64,000 nucleotides of DNA, taken from assembly GCF_023702635.1 (NCBI RefSeq), contig NZ_CP098455.1, positions 2,790,001 to 2,854,000 on the forward strand, in the 5' to 3' direction. Positions 49,077-58,960 of this stretch are shown here, piece by piece (position 1 is the first letter of the stretch; each line of letters starts with the position of its first letter). The notes under the pieces were generated by a model. That model ran no database searches. It saw only the letters and a program-made list of their open reading frames with translations, and had not been told where the DNA came from. The DNA is from Spongiibacter taiwanensis (GTDB lineage Bacteria; Pseudomonadota; Gammaproteobacteria; Pseudomonadales; Spongiibacteraceae). The translations under genes were made by a program, and so were the position numbers.

Positions 49077-50054
49077 GTGAGTTCCTGGCAGCCCACGGCT
49101 AGCCGGGAAGCTCTGCAAAAAAGGGCGCAGCTGCTAGCCAGCCTGCGTCTTTTTTTTACCGAGCGAAATGTCCTGGAAGTGGAGACGCCGCTACTCGCCT
49201 CGGCGCCAGTGACCGACCCCAATATCGAAGCCATTGCCGCCCAGCGCCCTGACAGCCCCGCCGAGCGCTCCAGCCAAGAGCAGATGTATCTGCAAACTTC
49301 GCCAGAATACGCGATGAAGCGCCTGCTGGCAGCGGGCTTTGGCGACATCTACCAAATCTGCAAAGCGTTTAGAAAAGGGGAGCGCGGCCGCCGTCACAAC
49401 CCCGAGTTCACCATGCTGGAGTGGTATCGACCGAGTCTGTCTTTTGACGAGTTGATGGACGAGGTCGCCGAGGTTATCGCGCTGGCCCTGGGTGCAGCGC
49501 CTGCGGTCAGAAAGCTTAGCTATCGACAGGCCTTTCTCGACCACTGCCAGATCGACCCTCTGGTCGTCAATGCGCCCGAATTGGCCGCATGCGCCCGCGC
49601 CCGGATGGACATCAGCTTTGACAGTGACGATCCCGACTTGTGGCTGCAACTGTTAATGTCCAGCGTGGTGGAACCGGGTTTTGATCCCCACAGCATTACC
49701 TTTGTCCATGATTTTCCCGCCTCCCAGGCGGCGCTAGCTAAGGTTGAAGTCGACTCCGATGGCTTACCCGTGGCGCGCCGCTTTGAAGCCTTTTATCGCG
49801 GTATGGAATTAGCCAACGGTTATGATGAGCTGGGCGATGCCGCTGAGCTGATTCGCCGCATTGGCATTGATCATCAGCGCCGGGATGCCGCCGGGCAGGC
49901 CCGCCCCGCCATCGACCGGCAGTTATTAAAAGCGATGCAGGCAGGCCTGCCGAACTGTGTCGGTGTGGCCATGGGTTTTGACAGGTTGGTGATGCTGGCC
50001 TGCGATGCGACCAGCATTGATGAGGTGATTGCCTTTCCCCTTGAGCGCGCCTGA
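49077..50054 (+). CDS. epmA: EF-P--(R)-beta-lysine ligase EpmA
   Basis: LysRS-like enzyme (GenX/PoxA) that attaches beta-lysine to EF-P Lys34. 325 aa, only the catalytic class II core, without the anticodon-binding domain, as the family requires. Motif 2 FRKGERGRRHNPEFTMLEW, motif 3 GVAMGFDRLVML. GTG start immediately after the efp stop, so translationally coupled. Confidence 0.96.
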   Translation: MSSWQPTASREALQKRAQLLASLRLFFTERNVLEVETPLLASAPVTDPNIEAIAAQRPDSPAERSSQEQMYLQTSPEYAMKRLLAAGFGDIYQICKAFRKGERGRRHNPEFTMLEWYRPSLSFDELMDEVAEVIALALGAAPAVRKLSYRQAFLDHCQIDPLVVNAPELAACARARMDISFDSDDPDLWLQLLMSSVVEPGFDPHSITFVHDFPASQAALAKVEVDSDGLPVARRFEAFYRGMELANGYDELGDAAELIRRIGIDHQRRDAAGQARPAIDRQLLKAMQAGLPNCVGVAMGFDRLVMLACDATSIDEVIAFPLERA

Positions 50055-50058
50055 CTCG

Positions 50059-50092
50059 ATGATGGGGTAGTTTCAGCCTGAGCATCATTTTT
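50059..50092 (+). terminator. possible terminator after epmA
   Basis: ATGATG (50059-50064) and CATCAT (50083-50088) followed by TTTTT. The stem is short (6 bp) and the loop is 18 nt, so confidence is low. The rest of the 212-bp gap up to the TonB receptor shows no recognised site. Confidence 0.35.
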
Positions 50093-50266
50093 ATAAGTAT
50101 TGTTGCTTATGTCCGTAGACAGTGGCCGATTATTGTCTTGTTTGGTTTCCTGTTGACGCGAATTGCCCTCTTCATTGCCCCGCTGTACTCCTACCCTCGC
50201 CAAGTGTGCTAACCGCGCTGACTGTTACTGCACAGAATCAATAACAATTAGACTTTGGTGAATGCT

Positions 50267-52480
50267 ATGAATCAATGCGCCCGGCTCTTATTGAGCACTG
50301 TGATTTTTCTATTTTCCTCCACGTCATCACTGGCAAATATACAAGTGGAAGAAGTTGTCGTGACAGGAACGAAGCGTGATCAGGCCCTTCAGGATGTCCC
50401 CTCATCGGTTAATGTGTTGACGGAGACAGATATTGCCGAGGCAGGAATCAAACGCCCCCGGGATTTCCTGGCAACGGTGCCCAACGTCACCTTTATCGAG
50501 GACAATGCCGGTGAGGTGTACGTCAATATTCGCGGCCAAACTGCGGTGCGAAATTCCGATCCCAATGTGGCGGTAGTGATCGATGGTGTCCCTTTGGTAA
50601 CGCTAAAAGCGTTTAACCAAGACCTGTTCGATATTCAGCAAATCGAAGTGTTGAAAGGGCCCCAGTCGGCGGTGTATGGCCGCAATGCCGCTGCGGGCGC
50701 CATCGTCATCGCGACAAAACGCCCCGGCGATATTGTCGAAGGGCAGATGTCAGCGGGGTTCGGAAACTTTGGCACGAGCCGCATGAGTATGGGGCTTGGA
50801 GGCCCTCTTAGCGATAGTCTGAAATTTGCACTTGCCGGCTCCACTCGCGAGACGGACGGTCCCTTTACCAATGACCTGACAGGCGAAAAAGTGCAGCGGG
50901 CCCAGTCCTCCCTGGGACGCCTGCGCCTGTTTTACACCCCTGATGACCTCACTGACATTAACTTCCGGCTGGCGGCCCACGATTCCAACGGCGGTGGCAC
51001 CGCGTACAACGGGCAGTTTGCCGGGGTGCCTGTTGGTGACGTAGAGGTGACTGCCTTGGATGCTGATCTGATGTTGCCGTTTGTTTCCAATGTCGAGGGC
51101 TTTTCCGAGGAGGAAATGCTTGATAGTGCGCTGGATATTGAGCGCCAGTTCGACTTTGGTAGCCTTCGATCTATTACCAGCTATAACAGCTTTGACCAGA
51201 CCTTTGGTGGCGATGGCGTACCCTACATCGCAGACAGTGGCAGCGCTGGTGCGCTGGTGCAGATGTACACCTATCAGGACGAAGTGGTGTCTCAGGAGTT
51301 TCGCATCAGCTCGGCTACTGGTGGTCGAGTGCAGTGGATGGCGGGTCTGTATCTGATGCAGTTTGATCGAGACCAGTTCAGCGAGTTGAGCCAGGACCTG
51401 GATGGCACGATGTTACAAACTCGGGGTGTGGATGGTCCTGACAGTGCGGCGCCGACCGTCAGTTACACCGCCAGCGAATTTCAAACCCGTAACTACGCCG
51501 TATTTGCCAACACCCAAATTGATCTGACAGATAGCTTAAGTCTTGAGTTGGCCGGTCGCTATGATATCGAGAAGCGAGAGGTTACAGAGAAGGCGCCAGA
51601 TGTGTTTAACCTGTGTGTCCAGGCCTTTTCGATTCCCCGCTCTGCCTGTAACGATTCCGAAACCTTCCGCAATTTTTCCCCCAAGGTTTCGCTAGTGTAT
51701 CTCGCTGCGGAGAATATCACTCTGTATGCCAACTATGGCAAAGGCTACAAGAGTGGTGGTTTCAATCCTTTGGGTAGCCGCGCCGCACTGGTAGCAGCCG
51801 GTGCTGGGGCGGGAGTTCCCGAGAGCGATATCTATGTCCAGGACCAGTTTGACGAAGAAACCTCCGACTCCTTCGAGTTAGGTTTCAAAGGCAAATTTTT
51901 TGACAAGCGCCTGAGTATTAACGCCGGTGTTTTCCATACGGTGGTGGAGGGGGCCCAGCAATTCGAGTTTTTCCCCTCGGCGGGCCTACAGACTGTGACC
52001 TCAATTGACGAGGTTGAGCTGCGGGGCTTTGATGTGGATTTTACCGCTTTGCTGCCCAATGAATGGGAGCTGTTTGGCGGCTTCGGTTACACCGACGGCG
52101 AAATCAGCGAATTTGGACCGAACCCGGCCTTTGAGGGCAATGTTGCGCCCGGCTCGGTCAAGACCACCGCGACGCTCGGCCTCAGCAAAGCCTACCAGCT
52201 TGACCGTGATCTTACCCTGACGCCCCGCCTCGAAGTCAGCCGCTACGGTTCGATTTGGTGGGATGTTGCCAATACCGAGGGCACCGAGCGCGACCCCATT
52301 ACCCTAGTGGATGCTCGCCTTACCCTGGCGGGTGAGGAGCGCTGGGAGATAGCACTGTGGGGCAAGAATCTGACCGATGAGGAGTACTATCAGGAGATCG
52401 TGCCATTACTGGGTGTGTTGTCGGTGAATTACCGGGCACCGACACGCAGTTATGGTATTGATTTCACTTATCATTTTTAG
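50267..52480 (+). CDS. TonB-dependent outer membrane receptor
   Basis: Active importer of a ligand across the outer membrane. I start at ATG 50267 (MNQCARLLLSTVIFLF, 737 aa); the frame opens 4 codons earlier at TTG. Signal peptide to about SSLA-NIQ. A TonB box-like EEVVVTGTKR follows, then a plug domain (DVPSSVNVLTETDIAEAG, NIRGQTAVRNSDPNVAVVIDGVPL, EVLKGPQSAVYGRNAAAGAI) and a 22-strand barrel ending in HF. Closest in style to the receptors of marine oligotrophs for organic molecules rather than to classical siderophore receptors, but the ligand is unknown. Beside a catabolic block and an AraC regulator. Confidence 0.93.
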   Translation: MNQCARLLLSTVIFLFSSTSSLANIQVEEVVVTGTKRDQALQDVPSSVNVLTETDIAEAGIKRPRDFLATVPNVTFIEDNAGEVYVNIRGQTAVRNSDPNVAVVIDGVPLVTLKAFNQDLFDIQQIEVLKGPQSAVYGRNAAAGAIVIATKRPGDIVEGQMSAGFGNFGTSRMSMGLGGPLSDSLKFALAGSTRETDGPFTNDLTGEKVQRAQSSLGRLRLFYTPDDLTDINFRLAAHDSNGGGTAYNGQFAGVPVGDVEVTALDADLMLPFVSNVEGFSEEEMLDSALDIERQFDFGSLRSITSYNSFDQTFGGDGVPYIADSGSAGALVQMYTYQDEVVSQEFRISSATGGRVQWMAGLYLMQFDRDQFSELSQDLDGTMLQTRGVDGPDSAAPTVSYTASEFQTRNYAVFANTQIDLTDSLSLELAGRYDIEKREVTEKAPDVFNLCVQAFSIPRSACNDSETFRNFSPKVSLVYLAAENITLYANYGKGYKSGGFNPLGSRAALVAAGAGAGVPESDIYVQDQFDEETSDSFELGFKGKFFDKRLSINAGVFHTVVEGAQQFEFFPSAGLQTVTSIDEVELRGFDVDFTALLPNEWELFGGFGYTDGEISEFGPNPAFEGNVAPGSVKTTATLGLSKAYQLDRDLTLTPRLEVSRYGSIWWDVANTEGTERDPITLVDARLTLAGEERWEIALWGKNLTDEEYYQEIVPLLGVLSVNYRAPTRSYGIDFTYHF

Positions 52481-52515
52481 TGGTTGATGGTGGCTGCCAA
52501 TTTCTTGGAGGGTGA

Positions 52516-53712
52516 ATGAAAGCCGCTGTATGCCCGTCGGCCAGGCGGCATCGCCCAGGCAGCCGTCAGCGGTTCTCAGCAACTTTGCGGTCGTCTAGAA
52601 TGAAGCCTCATTTTTGGCCGACAAATAATATGAACAAGTCAAACGGGGCGCCTTCCTCGGCAGGTGGCAGAACGGCGCTGTCGGGATATGTGCTCGCTAT
52701 GGTCCATGCGATGGATGAAGCGGGACTTGATCACCGTCAGTTGATGGCCGAGGTGGGAATGGACCCCGCCAGGTTGGAAAATTTTGGCGATCGTTATAGT
52801 CAGGAAAAGGTGACCGAGCTATGGCGCTTGGCGGTCGCGCGCTCCGGGGACGCTAACTTTGGGCTGAAGGTGGCGAGGCATATCCGGCCCTCCAGTTATC
52901 ATGTGGTCGGCCAGGCCATGTTGTGCAGTGATAATTTGCGTGCCGCCGCCCACCGTTTCTCCCGTTTTGCCAAATTGATATCAGATTCCGCAGTGCTGCA
53001 TTTTCACGAGCGGGAAGGTCATAGCGACTTGGTGATCGCGCTGGAAACCGGCGGCAGTGTGCCCCGCTACCAGGCCTTTGATACGGTGCTTGCTGGCTTT
53101 TTGGAATACTGTCGCTGGATGCTGCACGACGAGGCCTTGCAGCCGCTTGAGGTGGGTTTCAGTCACGCGCCAGGGGAGAAGCCCGAGGAGTACGAGGCAC
53201 TGTTTCGCTGCGAGATTCGCTACGGCCAGACCAGCAACTATCTGTCATTCAGTAACGACGATCTGGCTCGACCGATTCCCGGCGCCAATCCGGAGGTCGC
53301 TTCTCTGCTGGATGAACTGGCGGCTCGCTATCTTGCGGACCGCCTGCAGGGGCGTTTCTCCCGGCGGGTGAGGGAGGTGTTGCTGGTAAAGCTCCCCAAC
53401 GGCGAGCCCTCTCGGGCAGAAACGGCCCAGAGCATCGCCATGACCGAGCGGACCCTGGCCCGACGTCTGGCCGAGGAAAACACCACCTACCACGAAATAC
53501 TGCGTCAGCTTCGGGAGGAGCAGGCCTACTCCTATCTGAAGCACACTGAGATGAGCATCGAAGAGATTGCCTGTCAGTTGGGCTTTTCTGACCGGGGCAC
53601 CTTCTCCCGTGCTTTCAAGAGTTGGACCGGGCGCCGTCCCTCGGATTGGCGTGTGGAGCAGCAACAGATTCCCGGTATCGATGGGACCGAGGATGACGAT
53701 TTCTCCCAATAA
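52516..53712 (+). CDS. AraC-family transcriptional regulator
   Basis: N-terminal ligand-binding region of the arabinose_bd/OruR type (about residues 55-250; SYHVVGQAMLCSDNLRAAAHRF) and a C-terminal AraC HTH pair (about 300-390; AQSIAMTERTLARRLAEEN, EIACQLGFSDRGTFSRAFKSWTGRRPSDWR). ATG 52516 has an excellent RBS (GGAGG) but adds about 38 untypical Arg/Ser-rich residues; ATG 52630 (MNKSNGAPSSAGG) or 52600 may be the true start, though neither has an RBS. Probably activates the downstream catabolic genes (inference from position). Confidence 0.88.
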   Translation: MKAAVCPSARRHRPGSRQRFSATLRSSRMKPHFWPTNNMNKSNGAPSSAGGRTALSGYVLAMVHAMDEAGLDHRQLMAEVGMDPARLENFGDRYSQEKVTELWRLAVARSGDANFGLKVARHIRPSSYHVVGQAMLCSDNLRAAAHRFSRFAKLISDSAVLHFHEREGHSDLVIALETGGSVPRYQAFDTVLAGFLEYCRWMLHDEALQPLEVGFSHAPGEKPEEYEALFRCEIRYGQTSNYLSFSNDDLARPIPGANPEVASLLDELAARYLADRLQGRFSRRVREVLLVKLPNGEPSRAETAQSIAMTERTLARRLAEENTTYHEILRQLREEQAYSYLKHTEMSIEEIACQLGFSDRGTFSRAFKSWTGRRPSDWRVEQQQIPGIDGTEDDDFSQ

Positions 53713-53749
53713 TCGTCTTCGGCGTTAAATCCCCTGGTCAGCAAATTCT

Positions 53750-53818
53750 GGCACAGATGGCTCTGTGCCGGTCTCCTGCGTCATGTTCCTTCAACTGCGA
53801 AACCGCTACTGTTTCGCA
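53750..53818. promoter_or_regulatory. pair of inverted repeats upstream of the oxidoreductase operon
   Basis: GGCACAGA/TCTGTGCC (53750-53757 and 53762-53769, 4-nt gap) and TGCGAAAC/GTTTCGCA (53796-53803 and 53811-53818, 7-nt gap), both perfect, in the 136-bp gap before the fused oxidoreductase. Possible binding sites for the AraC-type or another regulator; the first could instead end the AraC transcript. Confidence 0.45.
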
Positions 53819-53848
53819 CAGTGGAAATAATGAAAATTGGGAGAGTTC

Positions 53849-56800
53849 ATGGCCCTGCGACAGGTCGCCCTCGACGATAAATACCTTGCTGAAAATACCA
53901 CCGTGCTGATGTCCGGCACCCAAGCGCTGGTGCGTCTGCCCTTGCTGCAAAAGGCGCTGGATCGCGCCCGGGGCCTCAATACCGGTGGTTATATCTCCGG
54001 TTATCGCGGCTCGCCGATTGGCGGCTATGATCAGGCCCTGTGGCAGGTTCAGCGCCTTCTGGAAGAAAACAACATTGTCTTTGAGCCCGGTGTTAACGAG
54101 GACATTGCTGCCACCGCCGTATGGGGAACGCAGCAGCTGGCCGATACGCCGGAGGTGACCGTCGATGGTGTTTTTGGCATTTGGTATGGCAAGGCACCCG
54201 GTGTGGATCGCTCCTGCGACCCACTGAAGCACGGCAACTTCGGCGGCGCCCATCCCAATGGGGGGGTGCTGGTTGTGGCGGGGGACGATCACGGCGGAAA
54301 ATCCTCCACCCTCGCCGCCCAGAGTGAGCGGGCGTTCATGCACTGTGGCATCCCGATTCTGGCCCCGGCCAATGTGCAGGACTGCCTGGACTTTGGTGCT
54401 GCTGGCTTTGCCATGTCGCGCTATTCAGGCCTGTATACCGGCTTTAAGGCGACCAATGAGACCCTCGAGTTGACCGCCACGGTCGACGTGGATCTGTCCC
54501 GCTATGACTTTATCTACCCCGACAAGGGCGAGCTGCCGGAGGAGGGGGTGCACTTTGTCTCCACCCATATCGACCGGCTGCGCAGTGATGTGGTGGTGAC
54601 CCGCTACCGGATGCCACTGGTGCATAAGTTTGTGCGTGCCAATGGCATTAATCGGGTGCTGGTGGACGCGCCCCAACGCAAGCTGGGTATTGTCACCGCG
54701 GGCAAGGCAACTCAGGATGTCATGCAGGCCCTGACCAAGCTGGGCATCGACCGGGAACGGGCCGCGGCACTGGGTATTTCGGTACTGCAGATCGGCTGCG
54801 TATGGCCGCTTGACCCTGAGGGGGTGAGCGCCTTTGCTCAGGGGCAACAGGAGCTGCTGTTTGTCGAAGAAAAGCGGGCGATTGTCGAACCGCAAGCTGC
54901 CAGTATCCTGTTTAATCAGTCGCCCCGGCCGCGGCTTGTTGGCAAGCAGGACGAGCAGGGGCAGCCGCTGTTGGCGGAAGACATCCAGTTAACCCAGTCG
55001 GATGTGGCGCTGGCCATTTTTCAGCGGCTGTTGCGCGCCGAAATGGCCGATGAGGCAATCAAAACCAAGGCGGCGGAGATCCGCGCCGAACAATCCTATG
55101 CCGCCGAAAACTCGGTGGCGCCCATTGCCCGGTCGCCGTTCTTCTGTTCGGGTTGCCCCCACAACTCTAGCCTCAAAAAACCCGACGGCAGTTACAGCGC
55201 GGGCGGCATTGGCTGCCATTCCATGGCCTTGTATCACCACGACTACATGATGCCCAACACCCATATGGGCGGCGAGGGTGGTCAGTGGATTGGTCTGGCC
55301 CACTTCACCAAACTGCCGCATATCTTTCAGAACATGGGTGACGGTACGTACTACCATTCCGGCTTGCTGGCCATACGGGCAGCGGCGGCCTCTGGACAGA
55401 ACATCACCTACAAAATTCTCTTTAATGATGCCGTTGCCATGACCGGCGGACAGCCGGTTGAGGGCAACCTCTCGGTGGGGGAAATCAGTCGTCAGGTGCT
55501 GGCGGAGGGGGCCAGGGAATGTGTGGTAGTCACCGATCGGCCGGAGCTCTACGGCCTTGACAGCGGTCTGGCGCCGGGGGTGAAGGTTCACCACCGGGAT
55601 GACTTGATGGAGGTGCAGGACCGTCTGCGCAGGGTCGAAGGATTGACGGTGCTGATCTACGAGCAGACCTGCGCCGCCGAAAAACGGCGCCGTCGCAAGC
55701 GTGGCAACTTTCCGGATCCTGCCAAGCGAATGTTCATTAACCCGGCGGTGTGCGAGGGTTGCGGTGACTGTTCGGTGCAATCCAACTGTGTCAGCCTGGT
55801 GCCCCTGGAAACCGAGCTGGGCCGCAAGCGCGCAGTGGATCAGTCCACCTGCAACAAGGATTACAGCTGCGTGAAGGGCTTTTGCCCTTCCTTTGTCACC
55901 GTGCTGGGCGGGGAGCCGCGCAAGCCCGAAAAGGCCGAGCTGTCAGGGGGCTTGTTTGCCGACCTGCCGGAGCCGGTGCAACCGAAAATTCACAATAGCT
56001 ACGGGGTAATGATTTCGGGTATTGGTGGCACCGGTGTGGTGACGGTAGGTGCGGTACTGGCGATGGCGGCCCACCTGGAGCACAAGCAATCGTCGGTGTT
56101 TGATATGACCGGTTTGTCCCAGAAAAATGGCGCGGTCTATAGCCATCTGCGCATAGCCCACAGCCGGGACAAGATTGGCTCCCAGCGTCTGGGCGCCGGT
56201 GAAGCCGATCTGGTGTTGGCCTTTGATATGGTGGCGGCCCAGTCTGCCGAGCCCCAGCTCACCATCAATCAGCACAAGTCGCAAATTGTCGCCAATACCA
56301 AAGTTATGCCCACAGCGGCCTTCCAGAAAAACCCGGACATGCAGTTCAGCAGCCGGGATCTGTTGGCGCGCTTTGTCGGGATGGTTGGCAAGGAGGCCGT
56401 TCACGCACTGGATGCCAGTGGTCTGGGCCAGGTGTTGTCGGGTGACTCCATTGCCGCCAATATGATGCTGGTGGGTTACGCCGCCCAACTTGGCCTGTTG
56501 CCGCTGTCGGTGGCGGCCATTGAGCGGGCCATCGAAATCAACGGTGTGGCGGTCAAATTCAACCTTGAGGCCTTTAACCTCGGGCGCTTGTGTGCCCATG
56601 CCCCCGGCAAGATCGAAGCCCTGCTCAACAGCGTCGCCAGCACCCCGGCTGCGGACAAGCTGGAGAATTTGGGCGATATTGTTGCTCACCGGGTTGCCTT
56701 GCTGACGGATTATCAGAATGCGGCATATGCGAGCCGTTACCAGAAGCTGGTTGATAAGGTTGCTGCGGCCGATGGGGCCTTTCCATCAAAGTCCCAGGCG

Positions 56801-57361
56801 CTGTCGAAGGCTGTGGCCCGCTACGCCGCCAAGTTGATGGCTTATAAGGATGAGTATGAAGTGGCTCGGCTGTACGCCGCGCCAGCCTTCCAACGCCAGT
56901 TGAACGAAGCGTTTCAGGGCGGCATGAAATTGAAATTTAATCTGGCACCGCCGCTGCTATCCAAAACTGACCGCTACAGTGGCCTGCCGAAAAAGCGTGA
57001 ATATGGCAGCTGGGTGTTTTCTGCCTTCCGGGTGCTGGCCCGAATGAAGTTTTTGCGGGGCACTGCGCTGGATATTTTTGGCTATACCCAAGAGCGCAAG
57101 CTGGAACGGCAGCTGATCGAGGATTACTTTGCCGATGTGGATGCGCTGCTTGCCGCGCTTTCCGAGGACAACTACGACTCAGCCGTTGCCATTGCGTCGC
57201 TGCCAGAGGCGATTCGCGGTTACGGCCATGTGAAGGAGCGTCATTTGAAGGCGGCTCGTCAGGACCAGCAGCGCCTGTGGGCAACCTTTAACAATGGCGG
57301 TGTGGACCCCAGTCGTCCTGAGCTGATTGCGGTGGAGGCGGTAGCGCACTACACACCATGA
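53849..57361 (+). CDS. fused indolepyruvate/2-oxoacid:ferredoxin oxidoreductase
   Basis: Oxidatively decarboxylates a 2-oxoacid (aryl- or branched-chain pyruvate type) to an acyl-CoA, reducing ferredoxin. ATG 53849 with GGGAGAG upstream gives 1170 aa. N-terminal pyrimidine-binding part (GGYISGYRGSPIGGYDQ), TPP part with CSGCPHNS near residue 433, GDGTYYHSG near 496 and NDAVAMTGGQP near 525; Fe-S segment CEGCGDCSVQSNC near 634 and CNKDYSCVKGFCPSF; gamma domain ISGIGGTGVVTVG near 720. This alpha-beta-gamma fusion is known in aerobic proteobacteria and actinobacteria. Starts a run of catabolic genes. Substrate unknown. Confidence 0.93.
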   Translation: MALRQVALDDKYLAENTTVLMSGTQALVRLPLLQKALDRARGLNTGGYISGYRGSPIGGYDQALWQVQRLLEENNIVFEPGVNEDIAATAVWGTQQLADTPEVTVDGVFGIWYGKAPGVDRSCDPLKHGNFGGAHPNGGVLVVAGDDHGGKSSTLAAQSERAFMHCGIPILAPANVQDCLDFGAAGFAMSRYSGLYTGFKATNETLELTATVDVDLSRYDFIYPDKGELPEEGVHFVSTHIDRLRSDVVVTRYRMPLVHKFVRANGINRVLVDAPQRKLGIVTAGKATQDVMQALTKLGIDRERAAALGISVLQIGCVWPLDPEGVSAFAQGQQELLFVEEKRAIVEPQAASILFNQSPRPRLVGKQDEQGQPLLAEDIQLTQSDVALAIFQRLLRAEMADEAIKTKAAEIRAEQSYAAENSVAPIARSPFFCSGCPHNSSLKKPDGSYSAGGIGCHSMALYHHDYMMPNTHMGGEGGQWIGLAHFTKLPHIFQNMGDGTYYHSGLLAIRAAAASGQNITYKILFNDAVAMTGGQPVEGNLSVGEISRQVLAEGARECVVVTDRPELYGLDSGLAPGVKVHHRDDLMEVQDRLRRVEGLTVLIYEQTCAAEKRRRRKRGNFPDPAKRMFINPAVCEGCGDCSVQSNCVSLVPLETELGRKRAVDQSTCNKDYSCVKGFCPSFVTVLGGEPRKPEKAELSGGLFADLPEPVQPKIHNSYGVMISGIGGTGVVTVGAVLAMAAHLEHKQSSVFDMTGLSQKNGAVYSHLRIAHSRDKIGSQRLGAGEADLVLAFDMVAAQSAEPQLTINQHKSQIVANTKVMPTAAFQKNPDMQFSSRDLLARFVGMVGKEAVHALDASGLGQVLSGDSIAANMMLVGYAAQLGLLPLSVAAIERAIEINGVAVKFNLEAFNLGRLCAHAPGKIEALLNSVASTPAADKLENLGDIVAHRVALLTDYQNAAYASRYQKLVDKVAAADGAFPSKSQALSKAVARYAAKLMAYKDEYEVARLYAAPAFQRQLNEAFQGGMKLKFNLAPPLLSKTDRYSGLPKKREYGSWVFSAFRVLARMKFLRGTALDIFGYTQERKLERQLIEDYFADVDALLAALSEDNYDSAVAIASLPEAIRGYGHVKERHLKAARQDQQRLWATFNNGGVDPSRPELIAVEAVAHYTP

Positions 57362-57374
57362 TTCCCGCCCAGGG

Positions 57375-57410
57375 GCCCCGGCACGGCGAGGCAGTTTGCT
57401 GTGCCGGGGC
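57375..57410 (+). terminator. GC-rich hairpin after the oxidoreductase gene
   Basis: GCCCCGGCAC (57375-57384) and GTGCCGGGGC (57401-57410), a perfect 10-bp stem with a 16-nt loop, no T-run. A second hairpin GCCACC/GGTGGC lies at 57429-57446. The 187-bp gap may thus separate two transcription units. Confidence 0.55.
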
Positions 57411-57548
57411 AACTTATTGGCACGTATGGCCACCTCGGTGGGTGGCTTGCTCTTCGCTCCCAGTGACGGCTTAGGGTAAGTTTCAGAAAGCCAAGTCCTC
57501 GGCAGCGTGGCTGCCAAGCGGAAAAAATAATCAAGGCGAGAGGAAGAT

Positions 57549-58949
57549 ATGTCTTACAAATTGTTGATCGACGGCCAGCTGGTGGATGGTGCTGGCCACA
57601 TAGACGTGATCAATCCAGCTGACGAAACCGTTATTGCAGCCAGTCCCATCGCCGATGAGGCCCTGCTCAATGCCGCTGTGGCGGCGGCCAAGCGCGCCCA
57701 GCCGGGTTGGGCGGCTACGCCCTTGCAAGAGCGGGCAGCCTGTCTGTCTGCGCTGGCGGAGGCGGCGGTTGCCCACGAGGCCGAGCTGGCCAAGCTGGTG
57801 ACCCTGGAAGTAGGGCGGCCTCTGCCGCTAGCGCACTTCGAGTTACAGCTGGTGCAGAAGAGTTGCAGCTTCTACAGTCAGCAGAGCCTGGCGCCGGAGG
57901 TGCTCCACGACGACGAGGCCACGCGCATCGAACTGCAGCGCCTGCCCCTTGGAGTGGTGGCCGCCATTCTCCCCTGGAATGCACCGCTCTACCTGGCGAT
58001 TAACAAGCTGGCACCTGCGGTATTGGCGGGAAATTGCGTGGTACTCAAACCGGCACCGACCTCGCCGTTGTCCACCCTCAAGTTTGGTGAACTGTTGGCC
58101 AAGATTTTTCCGCCGGGGGTGGTGAATATTATTGCGGATCGCAATGATCTCGGCGCAGCCCTGGTCAACCACCCCGATATTGCCAAGGTGGCCTTTACCG
58201 GCTCGACGGCTACCGGCATGAAAATTCTGCAATCCGCCGCCGCCAATTTGAAGAAAGTGACACTGGAGCTCAGTGGCAATGACGCGGCCATACTGCTGCC
58301 GGATGTTGATATCGCCGCCATCGCCGGGGATGTGATCTTTGGCGCCTTTTTCAATAGCGCCCAGATCTGCGCGGTGATCAAGCGGCTTTACGTGCATGAA
58401 TCCCGTTACGACGAGATATGCGACGTCCTCGCCGCTGGCTTGTCGCAGGCGGTGATGGGTAATGGCATGGACCCGGATGTCATGTTCGGCCCGATCCAGA
58501 ATGCGGCCCAGTATGACAAAGTCAAAGGCTTCCTCGAGGAGGCCCGGGAGACCGGCACGATCATTTGCGGTGGTGAGATTCCCGAGGGTAAGGGCTATTT
58601 CATTACGCCGACCTTGGTGCGTGACCTTAGCGACGGACACCGCCTGGTTGACGAAGAACCCTTTGGTCCGATTTTGCCGATTATCAAGTACCGGGACATT
58701 GATGACGCGGTCGCCCGGGCCAATGCCTCGCCTCTGGGGCTGGGCGGATCGGTGTGGTCGGCGGATGCTGAACAGGCGCGGGCTGTCGCCGAGCGACTGC
58801 AGGCGGGCACCGTGTGGGTGAATCAACATTGCGCCATCGATCCGGCCATACCCTTCCCCACCAGTAAAGGCTCGGGGCTTGGGGTCGAAGCCGGTCGGGA
58901 AGGCTTGCTGGAATACTGCAACCTGCGCGTAATGAATATCAAAAAATAA
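57549..58949 (+). CDS. aldehyde dehydrogenase family protein
   Basis: NAD(P)-dependent oxidation of an aldehyde to an acid. 466 aa. Catalytic Cys274 (NSAQICAVIKRL) and general base Glu240 (TLELSGNDAAI), 34 residues apart as in the family; cofactor loop FTGSTATGMKIL; PWNAPL; late EEPFGPILPI. The substrate-dependent ELGGK consensus reads ELSGN. RBS: GAGAGGAAGAT just upstream. 11 bp before the SDR gene, so cotranscribed. Confidence 0.94.
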   Translation: MSYKLLIDGQLVDGAGHIDVINPADETVIAASPIADEALLNAAVAAAKRAQPGWAATPLQERAACLSALAEAAVAHEAELAKLVTLEVGRPLPLAHFELQLVQKSCSFYSQQSLAPEVLHDDEATRIELQRLPLGVVAAILPWNAPLYLAINKLAPAVLAGNCVVLKPAPTSPLSTLKFGELLAKIFPPGVVNIIADRNDLGAALVNHPDIAKVAFTGSTATGMKILQSAAANLKKVTLELSGNDAAILLPDVDIAAIAGDVIFGAFFNSAQICAVIKRLYVHESRYDEICDVLAAGLSQAVMGNGMDPDVMFGPIQNAAQYDKVKGFLEEARETGTIICGGEIPEGKGYFITPTLVRDLSDGHRLVDEEPFGPILPIIKYRDIDDAVARANASPLGLGGSVWSADAEQARAVAERLQAGTVWVNQHCAIDPAIPFPTSKGSGLGVEAGREGLLEYCNLRVMNIKK

Positions 58950-58960
58950 GAGGTAGCGCT

